In this document: piece by piece, positions 1 through 9,900 of the stretch
Layout: the number at the start of each line of letters is the position of its first letter
Numbering within the stretch: the first letter of the stretch is position 1
Origin: UBA5078 sp033721235
Lineage (GTDB): Bacteria; Pseudomonadota; Gammaproteobacteria; Pseudomonadales; Pseudohongiellaceae
Assembly: GCA_033721235.1 (NCBI GenBank)
Contig: JAWWAY010000006.1
Span: 1 to 64,000, forward strand
Direction of reading: 5' to 3'
DNA: 64,000 nucleotides
The notes under the pieces: model-generated
Told to the model about the DNA's origin: nothing
Databases searched by the model: none
The model's input: only the letters and a program-made list of their open reading frames with translations
Made by a program: the position numbers and the translations under genes

Positions 1-359
1 AACTCTTCGACGCGCTGGATTGGCTTGAGGAAAGACTAACGCGCAAGCGTTACTTGGCTGGCAGTCAGCTCACCGAAGCAGACTGGCGATTGTTCACAAC
101 CCTAATACGGTTTGACGCTGTGTATTACGGGCACTTCAAAACTAATCGCCAACGAATTGCCGACTATCCCGCAATCAGCGCATACCTGCGGGAGTTGTAT
201 CAGGTTTCGGGTGTGGCCGAAACGGTAGACTTCGATCACATCAAGACCCACTACTATGCCAGTCATAAAACTATTAACCCAACGGGCATCGTGCCGGTAG
301 GCCCGGAGCAGGACTTTAGTCAAGCTCATAACAGAGACGAATTGCTCAAAGGAGGCTAG
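1..359 (+). CDS. Glutathionyl-hydroquinone reductase (YqjG/ECM4 family), C-terminal part
   Basis: The reading frame is open from base 3 and runs off the left edge, so only about the last 118 residues are present. They form the all-helical C-terminal half of a glutathione-S-transferase fold. The stretch around W-R-L-F-T-T-L-I-R-F-D, the phrase YYGHFKTN and the ending with SHKTINPTGIVPVGP are characteristic of the Omega/Xi-type glutathionyl-hydroquinone reductases. These cytosolic enzymes remove glutathione from glutathionyl-hydroquinones. The N-terminal thioredoxin domain with the catalytic Cys lies outside the window. The TAG stop is followed after two bases by the ATG of the pirin gene, so the two are probably co-transcribed, which fits a shared role in quinone or redox metabolism (inference). 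Confidence 0.88.
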   Translation, partial: LFDALDWLEERLTRKRYLAGSQLTEADWRLFTTLIRFDAVYYGHFKTNRQRIADYPAISAYLRELYQVSGVAETVDFDHIKTHYYASHKTINPTGIVPVGPEQDFSQAHNRDELLKGG

Positions 360-361
360 TA

Positions 362-1234
362 ATGCGCCAGCTCACACAGTTAATTAATGCTACGCCAACC
401 CAGGATGGCGATGGGGTGAAAATTCATCGTCTGGCCGGGCGAGCCTTGCATCGTGTTTTAGATCCGTTCTTGATGATTGACGAGATCAACTCTGACGACG
501 CTGCTGACTATATCGGCGGCTTTCCCGAGCACCCGCACAGAGGCTTCGAGACCATTACCTATATGAAACAAGGCCGTATGCGCCACCGCGATCATATGGG
601 CAATGAAGGCGTCATAGGCCCAGGCGATGTACAGTGGATGACCGCAGGCAAAGGCGTGTTGCACTCCGAAATGCCAGAGCAACAAGACGGCCTGCTACAC
701 GGCTTTCAAATTTGGTTAAACCTGCCCGCAGCTGAAAAACTAAAACCCGCCTCTTATCGAGAACTACTCGACAGTGAAGTAGCAAAACAAGAGCTCTCTA
801 AAGGGGGGGCAATCAGTGTGATAACAGGCAAGCTAACCATACAGCAAACCAATGACGGGCAAATTACCCTAGAAGGCCCAATGCCCGCGCTAAGCACCGA
901 GCCGCTGCTAGCCGACGTCACGCTGGCGTCAAATGAAACGGTAGAACTAAGCTTCAACGAAGAATACCCAGCGCTGGTATATGTCTACCAAGGCAACACC
1001 GAGGAGCTGGCGTTGCGAAACTTAGGCGTCTATCAGCACGGCGACACGCTCCAACTAAAGGCTAGCGATCAAGGCGCTGCACTGCTAGTGCTAAGCGGCA
1101 AGCCCATCAAAGAGCCAATAGCTCAATATGGACCATTTGTGATGAATACGATGGAAGAGGTGGAGGAAGCTATAAAAGACTTTCAGTCTCTAGAATATAT
1201 TAAACAGCTAAAACTCAGTTACAGCCAACCCTAA
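362..1234 (+). CDS. Pirin family protein
   Basis: A 290-residue protein of the bicupin pirin family. The N-terminal cupin carries the metal-binding signature: HPHRGFETITY near residues 57–67 and HSEMPEQ near residue 102 supply the three His and one Glu typical of pirins. The C-terminal pirin domain follows at about residues 180–280. Some bacterial pirins act as quercetinases and others as redox sensors, and the sequence alone does not decide which applies. The start ATG lies two bases after the preceding reductase stop, with an AAAGGAGG ribosome-binding site inside the end of that gene, so translation is probably coupled. It converges on gcvP, and I see no clear terminator in the 27-base gap. 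Confidence 0.9.
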   Translation: MRQLTQLINATPTQDGDGVKIHRLAGRALHRVLDPFLMIDEINSDDAADYIGGFPEHPHRGFETITYMKQGRMRHRDHMGNEGVIGPGDVQWMTAGKGVLHSEMPEQQDGLLHGFQIWLNLPAAEKLKPASYRELLDSEVAKQELSKGGAISVITGKLTIQQTNDGQITLEGPMPALSTEPLLADVTLASNETVELSFNEEYPALVYVYQGNTEELALRNLGVYQHGDTLQLKASDQGAALLVLSGKPIKEPIAQYGPFVMNTMEEVEEAIKDFQSLEYIKQLKLSYSQP

Positions 1235-1261
1235 AAAGGCTGGCCGATAGTCAAACTAAGC

Positions 1262-4186
1262 TTACTCGTAGTCTTCCATAGCCGGGCAAGAACAAAACAA
1301 ATTCCTATCCCCATACACATTGTCGATGCGGTTAACCGATGGCCAGAACTTATTGTCTTTCAGTGATGGCACTGGGAAAGCCGCCTCGGCTTTGCTGTAG
1401 GCGCGGTTCCAGTCTTCATCCATGATGTCGGCCATGGTGTGTGGTGCGTGCTTGAGTGGATTGTCTTGTGGGTCTTGCTCTTCTGCCTCCACTCTGGCGA
1501 TCTCATTGCGGATGCTGATCATGGCTTCGATGAAGCGGTCCAGCTCTTGTTTGGATTCGCTTTCGGTTGGCTCAATCATTAGCGTGCCCGCTACAGGGAA
1601 TGACATGGTGGGCGCGTGGAAGCCGTAGTCCATTAGGCGTTTTGCTACGTCTTCTTCTGTGATGCCGGTGGCCGCTTTGAGTGGTCGCAGGTCGATGATG
1701 CATTCGTGGGCAACCATGCCGTTTCTGCCGGTGTATAACACTGGGAAGTGTGGCGCTAGTTTCTGTGAGATATAGTTGGCATTGAGAATGGCCACTTGGG
1801 TTGCCTTTCTTAGGCCTTCAGCTCCCATAAGTGCAATATAGGTCCAGCTGATAGGTAATATGCCCGCGCTGCCCCAAGGGGCGGCAGAGACGGCGCTATT
1901 GCCTGGGTTGGGCCCGTCGAGTTCCACCATGCTGTGGTTGGCCACAAAGGGTGCCAAGTGCTTCTTGATGCCGATGGGGCCCATGCCGGGGCCGCCGCCG
2001 CCGTGTGGTATACAGAATGTTTTGTGCAGGTTAACGTGGGAGACGTCGGCGCCGATATCCCCCGGACGCGCTAGGCCTACTTGGGCGTTGAGGTTGGCGC
2101 CGTCCATATATACTTGGCCGCCGAAGTCGTGCACGATCTGGCAGATCTCTTTAACGCCCTCTTCGTATACACCATGTGTTGATGGATAGGTAATCATCAG
2201 CGCGGCGAGTGTGTCTTTGTGAATTTCGGCTTTGGCTCTAAGGTCGTCGATGTCGATATTGCCGTTCTCGTCACAGGCCACTACTACAACCTTCATGCTT
2301 AGCATCTGCGCACTGGCTGGGTTGGTGCCGTGAGCGGAACTTGGTATCAAACACACATTGCGCTGGGACTGGCCGATGCTGGCTAAGTAATTGTGAATGG
2401 CAAGAAGACCCGCGTACTCACCTTGTGCGCCAGAGTTTGGCTGCATGGACACGGCGTCGAAGCCGGTGATCTCTGCCAACATGCCTTCCAGCTCGTCGAT
2501 CATCTGACGATAGCCCGGTGTTTGGGCAACGGGCACGAATGGATGGGGCTTGCTGAATTCGGGCCAGGTGATTGGAATCATCTCGGCCGTGGCGTTGAGT
2601 TTCATAGTGCAAGAGCCCAGCGGAATCATGGCATGGGTCAGCGAAATATCCTTGTTCTCTAAGCGTTTCAGATAACGCAGCATTTCGGTCTCACTGTGGT
2701 AGCGATTGAAATACGGGTGCGTTAGATAGGGAGAGGTTCGCACGAGGGATTCAGGAATGCCTCGCTCGCTGACTTTGCCTGCACAAATGCTTTCATCGAT
2801 GCTGGCGACGCTCAGGTCGGTGTCGCCAAGCATGATGTTCCATAAGGTCTCGACCTCTGTGGGGCTTGTGCACTCATCTAGGCTAATGCCGATGCTGTCG
2901 GCCTGATCGATACGCAGATTGATATTGGCTTTGGCTGCGCGCGCTAGAATTGCTTCACGGTTTTGTGGGCTAACTGGCACGGTGATGGTGTCGAAAAAGT
3001 GCGTGTTGGCAATCGTCATGCCTTTAGAGCGTAGCCCTGCGGCCAAAATTTCTGTTAGACGATGAATGCGTTGGGCGATGGTCTTCAGCCCTTCTGGGCC
3101 ATGATACATGGCATACATGGCGGCGATATTGGCCAGCAATACTTGCGAGGTGCAGATATTACTATTGGCCTTCTCACGGCGAATATGTTGTTCGCGCGTT
3201 TGCAGTGACATGCGGAAGGCCTGCTTACCCCGCGTATCGATTGATACGCCGATGATGCGCCCAGGCACTGCGCGCTTGTAAGCATCTTTGGTAGCAAAAT
3301 AGGCGGCGTGTGGGCCGCCATATCCCATAGGGACGCCGAAGCGTTGGCTGCTGCCAAGTACAACATCCGCACCCATCTCGCCTGGAGACTTCAGTGTGAG
3401 CAGGCTCATCAAGTCGGCGGCTACCACCGCGATAGCATTCTGCCCGTGCAGGGTTTCGATAATGGCGTGGAGGTCTCTCACTTCGCCGTTGCACGCGGGG
3501 TATTGAATGATGGCGCCGAACACATTGCTGGCATCCATCTCGCTTAGCTCGCCAATCTGCAGGTCAAAGCCAAAGGCCTGAGCGCGTGTCTTTAATACAT
3601 CGATAGTCTGTGGGAAGCATTGCTTGTCGACAAAGAAGGTATTGGCATCGCGCTTGCGGCTAACGCGCTTGGCCAAGGCCATGGCTTCGGCTGCCGCCGT
3701 GGCTTCGTCTAGCAGTGAAGCATTGGCTAGGTCCATACCGCTTAGGTCGAGCACCATTTGTTGGAAGGCAAGCAGTGTCTCAAGGCGGCCCTGAGAAATC
3801 TCCGGCTGGTAAGGCGTGTAGGCGGTATACCAACCTGGGTTCTCCAGTACATTACGCAGAATGACATTGGGGGTTATGGTGTCGTAATAGCCTAGGCCAA
3901 TAAAGGAGCGCGCGGGCGCGTCATTGGCGACCATGGCCTTGAGCCGTGCCAGGATGTCGGCTTCAGTGCCGGGCTTGCCTATATCGAGAAGGCCTTCAAA
4001 AGCGATAGCGCCCGGGACCGTATTCTTGACCATGGTCTCTAGTGAGTCCTGGTCGATCTCCTTCAGCATTGCAGCTATGTCGGCATCGTCGGGGCCAATA
4101 TGGCGGCCAATAAACTCTGCATGGTTCTGCAGGGAGTTCAGAGAGCGGGAATTATTAAGCGGAGAAGTTGGCGCGTCGCTAGCCAT
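1262..4186 (-). CDS. gcvP: Glycine dehydrogenase (decarboxylating), P protein
   Basis: The P protein of the glycine cleavage system uses pyridoxal phosphate to decarboxylate glycine and passes the aminomethyl group to lipoyl-GcvH. It is the fused, full-length type (about 974 residues) with both homologous halves. The PLP lysine is K722 in NLHKTFCIPHGGGGPG, followed by the usual glycine-rich loop. The N-terminus (FIGRHIGPDD) and the ending ENLFCSCPAM are also typical. A TTG start 15 bases upstream (4201) is possible, but the ATG at 4186 has a GAGG ribosome-binding site six bases away and is preferred. It is the last gene of gcvT-gcvH-gcvP, separated from gcvH by a 143-base spacer that can fold into two hairpins. 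Confidence 0.97.
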   Translation of the reverse strand: MASDAPTSPLNNSRSLNSLQNHAEFIGRHIGPDDADIAAMLKEIDQDSLETMVKNTVPGAIAFEGLLDIGKPGTEADILARLKAMVANDAPARSFIGLGYYDTITPNVILRNVLENPGWYTAYTPYQPEISQGRLETLLAFQQMVLDLSGMDLANASLLDEATAAAEAMALAKRVSRKRDANTFFVDKQCFPQTIDVLKTRAQAFGFDLQIGELSEMDASNVFGAIIQYPACNGEVRDLHAIIETLHGQNAIAVVAADLMSLLTLKSPGEMGADVVLGSSQRFGVPMGYGGPHAAYFATKDAYKRAVPGRIIGVSIDTRGKQAFRMSLQTREQHIRREKANSNICTSQVLLANIAAMYAMYHGPEGLKTIAQRIHRLTEILAAGLRSKGMTIANTHFFDTITVPVSPQNREAILARAAKANINLRIDQADSIGISLDECTSPTEVETLWNIMLGDTDLSVASIDESICAGKVSERGIPESLVRTSPYLTHPYFNRYHSETEMLRYLKRLENKDISLTHAMIPLGSCTMKLNATAEMIPITWPEFSKPHPFVPVAQTPGYRQMIDELEGMLAEITGFDAVSMQPNSGAQGEYAGLLAIHNYLASIGQSQRNVCLIPSSAHGTNPASAQMLSMKVVVVACDENGNIDIDDLRAKAEIHKDTLAALMITYPSTHGVYEEGVKEICQIVHDFGGQVYMDGANLNAQVGLARPGDIGADVSHVNLHKTFCIPHGGGGPGMGPIGIKKHLAPFVANHSMVELDGPNPGNSAVSAAPWGSAGILPISWTYIALMGAEGLRKATQVAILNANYISQKLAPHFPVLYTGRNGMVAHECIIDLRPLKAATGITEEDVAKRLMDYGFHAPTMSFPVAGTLMIEPTESESKQELDRFIEAMISIRNEIARVEAEEQDPQDNPLKHAPHTMADIMDEDWNRAYSKAEAAFPVPSLKDNKFWPSVNRIDNVYGDRNLFCSCPAMEDYE

Positions 4187-4263
4187 GAAAGCCTCGGTCA
4201 ATGCTCGCGATTACGGCCTATTGGCATATGGGCGAGCGCATTAGTCAAAATAAAAGGTTCGCA

Positions 4264-4306
4264 GTGGGCGGGACCGCCCACCACCGGCCGCTGCAGAGGC
4301 TGCGGC
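4264..4306. repeat. Two adjacent inverted repeats in the gcvH–gcvP spacer
   Basis: The first hairpin has perfect 7-base arms (GTGGGCG and CGCCCAC) around a 4-base loop at 4264–4281. The second has 8-base arms with one mismatch at 4287–4294 and 4299–4306. Neither is followed by a T-run in the direction of gcvP transcription, so they look like mRNA-stabilising or attenuating structures rather than intrinsic terminators. Confidence 0.5.
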
Positions 4307-4329
4307 TCAGAGATTACTAAGAGTCGGTA

Positions 4330-4713
4330 CTACTCGCAGATGGCCGCGTAGCCATTAGCGTCCAGTAGCTCTTCAAGTTCTGCTTCATCGTTAGGCAAAA
4401 TGCGGCAGAACCATCCGTCCGTATAAGGCGATGAGTTCACCACCTCGGGCGCATCGATTAAGTCTTCGTTGATAGCTATGATCTCGCCAGAGATGGGGGC
4501 ATATATATCCGATGCCGCCTTCACTGATTCGACCACACTGATCTCCTGCTTGGCATCCACATTGGCGCCTTCTTGGGGCAGCTCAATGAAGACGATATCT
4601 CCCAAGAGTTCTTGTGCGTGGTCGCTGATGCCTACCGTTACGGTGCCATCTTCTTCTAGGCGCACCCATTCATGAGTGGCGGCGTACTTCAAATCTTCAG
4701 GAAAGCTGCTCAC
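4330..4713 (-). CDS. gcvH: Glycine cleavage system H protein
   Basis: A 127-residue lipoyl carrier protein that shuttles the aminomethyl intermediate between the P and T proteins. The lipoylated lysine is K65 in the ESVKAASDIYAP motif, and ATHEWVR and VGISDHAQELLGD near the N-terminus are family hallmarks. Length matches the usual 125–130 residues. The start is GTG, preceded by AGGA about eleven bases upstream. It sits 31 bases after gcvT and upstream of gcvP, the usual gamma-proteobacterial T-H-P order. Lipoylation requires LipB/LipA or LplA, which are not in the window. Confidence 0.97.
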   Translation of the reverse strand: MSSFPEDLKYAATHEWVRLEEDGTVTVGISDHAQELLGDIVFIELPQEGANVDAKQEISVVESVKAASDIYAPISGEIIAINEDLIDAPEVVNSSPYTDGWFCRILPNDEAELEELLDANGYAAICE

Positions 4714-4744
4714 GTACCTATCCTCTTGTCTTTAATCAATAAAA

Positions 4745-5845
4745 TTATTCGAAAACTTTCTTACCAAAGCGCACGAAGTTCGGCTTAACAATGCGAACAG
4801 GGCTTAGCTTTCCTCGCATATCGACGCGGCAATTGGTGCTACCAATGGGGATTCTAGCCAAGGCTATGGAATGCTTCAATGTCGGTGAGAAGGTGCCGCT
4901 AGTAATAATACCCTCGGCTTCCTCGCCGTTGACTTCAACGACAATTCGCTGGCCTTCACGCAGGACGCCCCGCTCCTCTAAAACAATGCCCGTAAGCTCA
5001 GGCAATAAGCCCTGCTTTTGCTGCTCCAAATGCTGTTCCACGGCGTTGCGGCCGATGAACTCGCGCTCCTTTGGTTCCCAGGCAATGGTCTGAGCCATAT
5101 TGGCGGCGATAGGCGAAACAGTTTCGTCCATGTCGTGGCCATAAAGGTTCATGCCCGCTTCAAGGCGCAGCGTGTCGCGCGCCCCAAGACCAATTGGCTT
5201 TACGCCAGTCGCTATTAAACGATCCCATAAGTCGGGGGCATCTTCATTAGGAATAATTAGCTCTAGGCCTCGCTCGCCGGTATAGCCTGTGCGCGCGATA
5301 AACCAATCATCGGCCTCGGTAGCGCGGAAATTACCTAATTTGCTGACGGTCTCGGCAAGTACTTCGGGAAGCAGCTGGCATACCTTATCGATAGACTCGG
5401 GGCCGTGAACGGCGAGTATTGCTAGGTCAGGACGTTCGCATATGCTGACATCGAAGCCTAGCGCCTGACGGTCCATCCAGCGCAGGTCTTTCTCGCGGGT
5501 GCCGCAATTGACCACTAAGCGATAGCCGCTACTCATGCGATAGACGATCAGGTCGTCAACGACATGGCCGTCCTCATTGAGCATGGCGCTGTAGAGCGCG
5601 CGCCCTTCTTCGTCCAGCTTGGCTACATCGTTGGCCAGCAAATACTGCAGCCATTGCTTTGCCTGCGGTCCATCTACATCCACCACCGTCATATGGGAAA
5701 CATCGAAGACGCCGCAATGCTGGCGCACGGCATGATGCTCGTCCATTAAGGACTGGTACTGTATAGGCATATCCCAACCGCCGAAATCGACAATACGGGC
5801 GCCGGCATCTAAATGCTTTTGGTAGAGGGGAGTCTGAAGACCCAC
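4745..5845 (-). CDS. gcvT: Aminomethyltransferase, T protein of glycine cleavage
   Basis: A 366-residue folate-dependent enzyme. It transfers the one-carbon unit from aminomethyl-GcvH to tetrahydrofolate, giving methylene-THF and ammonia. The start MGLQTPLYQKH, the DFGGWDMP motif near residue 20, the FDVSHM motif and the GLGARDTLRLEAG segment are all conserved GcvT elements. The start codon is GTG, with AGGA about ten bases upstream. It is first in the gcvTHP operon, and the 167 bases to lepB carry a plausible promoter (5942–5968). I looked for a glycine riboswitch in this leader and did not see its conserved core. The methylene-THF made here feeds thyA at 30 kb. Confidence 0.97.
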   Translation of the reverse strand: MGLQTPLYQKHLDAGARIVDFGGWDMPIQYQSLMDEHHAVRQHCGVFDVSHMTVVDVDGPQAKQWLQYLLANDVAKLDEEGRALYSAMLNEDGHVVDDLIVYRMSSGYRLVVNCGTREKDLRWMDRQALGFDVSICERPDLAILAVHGPESIDKVCQLLPEVLAETVSKLGNFRATEADDWFIARTGYTGERGLELIIPNEDAPDLWDRLIATGVKPIGLGARDTLRLEAGMNLYGHDMDETVSPIAANMAQTIAWEPKEREFIGRNAVEQHLEQQKQGLLPELTGIVLEERGVLREGQRIVVEVNGEEAEGIITSGTFSPTLKHSIALARIPIGSTNCRVDMRGKLSPVRIVKPNFVRFGKKVFE

Positions 5846-5941
5846 AGATTGAGTTCCTGGCTATGCTATAGGGATTTGGCCGTAGCTTCGCTGCGAGTTG
5901 TGCTGCCTCGACTGGAAAATAGGGCAAAAAATAAAGCGCTC

Positions 5942-5968
5942 ATTCTAAACCTTTAGGCAGGAGTTGAA
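5942..5968 (-). promoter_or_regulatory. Candidate sigma-70 promoter of gcvTHP
   Basis: On the minus strand a TAGAAT -10 box (5942–5947) lies 15 bases from a TTCAAC -35 box (5963–5968). Both match the sigma-70 consensus moderately, although the spacer is short. It would give a leader of about 90 bases before gcvT. It is the best hexamer pair in the gap, but the gap also lies just downstream of lepB, so read-through is possible. Confidence 0.33.
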
Positions 5969-6012
5969 CAGCTCAGCAGATGGGTTTAAACATTTGAGCA
6001 AACGCAGGGGAA

Positions 6013-6669
6013 TTACTGCAGCTCGCTGAGGAATCGGTCAGCACGAGGCAGAAAGTTGCGCTCGGAGTCCAAGGAGAAGACTACCGAATTAGAACGACCA
6101 ATAATCTGCTCTCGGGGAATAAAGCTATAGATACGGCTGTCGGCGCTATTATCGCGATTGTCCCCTAAGACAAAAAACTGGTCTTGGGGCACCACTTCTG
6201 GGCCAAAATTACGGCTGCTGCCAGAGAGCTCGCCAGAGAGCATGGCTCGGTGGCTATGATCGAGCAGGCTTTCGCGGATAATCAGTGAGTTAGAGTCACT
6301 GGACACAATCTCGTAATCGGCTGGTTGACCATTGATGACCAAAGTGTTGTCGCGCATATAGACGGTATCACCGGGGACGCCAATAATGCGCTTTACTAGG
6401 CGCTTGTTTGCCGCCTTAGAGTCGATAATGATGATGTCGCCCCTATTAGGGTCGCTCACCGAGCCGAGGAAGATATCGGTAAAGGGGATGCGTACATCGT
6501 AGGCGAGCTTATTGACCCATACCTTATCGCCATCAAGCAGCGTGGGTTGCATGGAGCTACCGGAGATGGAGTTCAGGTCGGCAATGGCGCTCTTGAAGAA
6601 GACAATAGTGAGCAGTAAGAAAAGAAACTTTCGATTCTCTGCCCAAAATGCTGATAAGAACTTCTTCAT
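6013..6669 (-). CDS. lepB: Signal peptidase I
   Basis: A membrane-bound serine protease that removes signal peptides from Sec- and Tat-exported proteins on the periplasmic side. The catalytic dyad is visible as S39 in SGSSMQPTL and K93 in RLVKRIIGVPGD, and the C-terminal FVLGDNRDNSADSR box is the standard domain E. A hydrophobic segment at about residues 14–30 gives one clear transmembrane anchor. At 218 residues it is shorter than E. coli LepB (324), lacking the first transmembrane helix, which is common in other proteobacteria. Usual neighbours lepA and rnc are absent here, so the gene stands apart from its canonical operon, divergent from lhr. Confidence 0.95.
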   Translation of the reverse strand: MKKFLSAFWAENRKFLFLLLTIVFFKSAIADLNSISGSSMQPTLLDGDKVWVNKLAYDVRIPFTDIFLGSVSDPNRGDIIIIDSKAANKRLVKRIIGVPGDTVYMRDNTLVINGQPADYEIVSSDSNSLIIRESLLDHSHRAMLSGELSGSSRNFGPEVVPQDQFFVLGDNRDNSADSRIYSFIPREQIIGRSNSVVFSLDSERNFLPRADRFLSELQ

Positions 6670-6906
6670 GCTTAGTGCCTCTCAATCACCGCGTTGGTAC
6701 TGCTTCATAGCCTTTAGACTACTACTTAAGATCATCCTCGCCCACCGTCTTGCTGTCAATGCTCTCTATACCGCGACTAATGCGGGTGTCGGGGCATTTG
6801 TGAGCGCTAATGCGTCTTTAACACAAGCGCTGGAGCCGACGGGATAATTCTTATACGCTAGCTGAAGCGAAAACGTTCGTTTTTTCTTGGTTTTTAACGG
6901 ATAGAT

Positions 6907-9900
6907 ATGCCTTTACGTCATTTTCATCCCACTGCGCGTGATTGGTTTACGCGGCGCTACGGAGAGCCTACCGCGGCTCAAGCTGAGGCGTGGCCGGCCA
7001 TTAAAGAGGGGCGTCACACGCTGATCAGTGCGCCAACCGGCAGTGGTAAGACATTGGCCGCCTTTTATGCGGTTTTGGATGACTTGTTGTGGAAGGCACA
7101 AGATGGCCCCCTGCCCCATGGCACTCAAATAGTCTATGTATCTCCCCTTAAGGCCCTGAGCAATGATATTCACCGTAATCTTGAGGAGCCTCTAAAAGGC
7201 CTCAGCGCGGCCTTGGTCGAGCAAGGGTATGGGCCTGCTGATATTAGTATTGCGGTACGCACGGGTGACACGACGCCTAGCGAGCGCCAGCGCATGCTTA
7301 AAAACCCTCCCCATATTCTAGTAACCACGCCAGAGTCGCTGTATTTGCTGTTAACCAGTCAGGGCGGGCGCGATATGCTGCGCTCCAGCACCACACTCAT
7401 CGTTGACGAGATTCACGCCATGCTGGGCGATAAGCGCGGCTCTCATTTGGCGCTGTCGGTGGAGAGGCTTGAGGCCCTAACTCCCGTCCAGCTTCAACGC
7501 ATCGGACTGTCGGCTACCCAGAAGCCAGTGGAGTTGGTGGCCAATTACTTGGTAGGCGCGAGCGCTAGCGAGACACCCGACTGTGTCATCGTAAACAGTG
7601 GCCATCGCAGGAAGATAGATGTCACCTTAGAGGTGCCCAGCTCCGAGCTCACTGCGCTCATGAGCAATGAGGTATGGGAAGAGTTATACCAGCGTCTGGT
7701 GCAGCTCATCGATACCCACGACACCACCTTAGTGTTTGTCAATACGCGGCGCCTGTCTGAGCGACTCGCACTGGCCTTGGGGGAAAGGCTGGGTGAGGAC
7801 TTAGTGAGTTCTCATCATGGCAGCATGAGTAAGGACCATCGTCATAGTGCCGAGCAAAGATTAAAAGAGGGGCGCCTAAAAGTTTTAGTGGCTACTGCGT
7901 CCATGGAGCTGGGTATTGATGTTGGTTCTATCGACTTGGTCGTACAATTCTCCTCGCCTAAGAGTATTGCTAAATTTTTACAGCGAGTGGGTCGTAGTGG
8001 TCACTCGGTTAGCGGTACTCCCAAGGGAATTCTGTTTCCACTAACGCGCGATGATTTGCTTGAGTGCACTGCCCTACTCAATAGTATCCACAAGGGCGAG
8101 CTGGACTGCATCGTGATGCCGGAGAAGCCGGTTGATATTCTGGCACAGCAAATAGTGGCAGAGGTAGCGGCCACAGAACAAGAGATAGGAAGTGCGGGAG
8201 AAGGCGGTTGGAATATAGACCAACTCTATGCTCTATTCACTCGCGCATGGCCGTATCGAGAAACCACAAAAACCGAATTCAATGCCATTATAAAAATGTT
8301 GGCCGATGGTTATTCCACACGCTTAGGGCGCAAGGGCGCCTACTTACATTTGGATGTCATTAATAATCGCGTCAGTGCAAGGCGCAATGCACGCCTAACG
8401 GCCTTGACCAATGGCGGCGCCATCCCCGATATGTTCGACTACCAAGTCGTGCTGGACCCAGAAGATACCGTGGTAGGAACGCTCAACGAAGACTTTGCGC
8501 TGGAGACACTGCCCGGCGATATTTTTACATTGGGTAGCCACGCTTGGCGCTTGCTGCGAGTCGATGGTCTAAAGGTGCGAGTCGCGGATGCTCAAGGCTT
8601 GCGCCCGACTATACCCTTTTGGTTTGGAGAGGGGCCTGGTCGCACAAAAGAGCTATCGCAATCGGTTTCTCAGTTGCGTGAAACCATCGATGACTTCCTG
8701 AGCGATGAGAACCCTGCAGCTGCCCAACAGTGCTTGGTTGAGGATTTGCGTCTGCCGATTGATGCCGCCACCCAATTAGTAAGCTATTTGCAAGCCGGTC
8801 GTAATGCCTTGGCGGTGATGCCTACTCAGAAAACCCTCGTAATGGAGCGCTTTTTCGATGAAGTAGGCGATATGCATGTGGTGATCCATTCCCCATTTGG
8901 GAGTCGCTTGAACCGTGCCTGGGGCTTGGCACTGCGTAAGCGTTTCTGTCGTACCTTTAACTTCGAGCTGCAAGCCGCCGCTAATGAAGACAGTATTGTT
9001 ATCTCGCTGGGCTCAGTACATAGCTTTGTGCTCGATGAGGTTTTCCACTATTTACAGAGCAAGACGCTAACTGATGTGTTGGTGCAGGCTCTGTTAGACG
9101 CGCCAATGTTTGAGGTTCGTTGGCGCTGGAATGCGACCAGAGCGTTAGCTATAGCGCGCAACCGCAACGGCAAGCGTGTGCCGCCTCAGTTTCAGCGCAT
9201 GGACGCCGAAGATCTTGTTGCACAAGTATTCCCCGATCAAATTGCCTGCTTCGAGAACATTCAAGGCGCAAGAGAGGTGCCAGATCACCCTTTAGTGAAT
9301 CAGACTATCGAGGATTGTCTGACAGAGGCAATGGATATCGAGGGCTTGCTGGAATTGATAGGCATGATAGAGTCGAATCAGCTGCAGCTAGTGGCAAAGG
9401 ATTTGCGCGAGCCTTCGCCGTTTGCACAGGAAATTATCAATGCACGCCCATACGCCTTCCTAGATGATGCGCCGTTTGAAGAAAGAAGAACCAACGCTAT
9501 TCGAAACCGCCGTTGGTTAGACCCAGCCGAGACCGAAAGCTATAGCGTTCTAGATGAAGCGGCTATCGCACAGGTGCGTGAAGAGGCCTGGCCTCTCGTG
9601 CGCTCGGCAGACGAATTACACGATGCGCTTTTCTCTCTGGCCTATATGAGCGAAAAAGAGATAGTGGATGGGGGCTATGAATCCTATGCACAAGACCTCG
9701 TTTCCCAGGGCCGAGCCTGTCGAATTACTTGTGCTGATGTGGCGCTATGGACTAGCGCGGAGCGCCTGCCCTGCTTACAGGCAATTGGAGTGCAGTGGCA
9801 CTGCGAACCGGTACTTGAGCTGCCCGAAGTCCTCTTGCAGGAGCAATGGCAAGATGATCAGGCTTTGCGAGAAGTGTTGCGTAGACGCCTCGAAGGATTA

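Noticed and set aside
5846..6012. Glycine riboswitch in the gcvT leader
   Set aside because: Read on the minus strand, the paired aptamer cores with their conserved GGAGAG and CACCGAAGG-type segments are not seen. The region is also short for a tandem riboswitch.
9120..9467. 115-codon frame inside lhr
   Set aside because: It lies fully within the coding sequence of lhr in another frame, with Cys/Arg/Ser-rich composition typical of a shadow frame.
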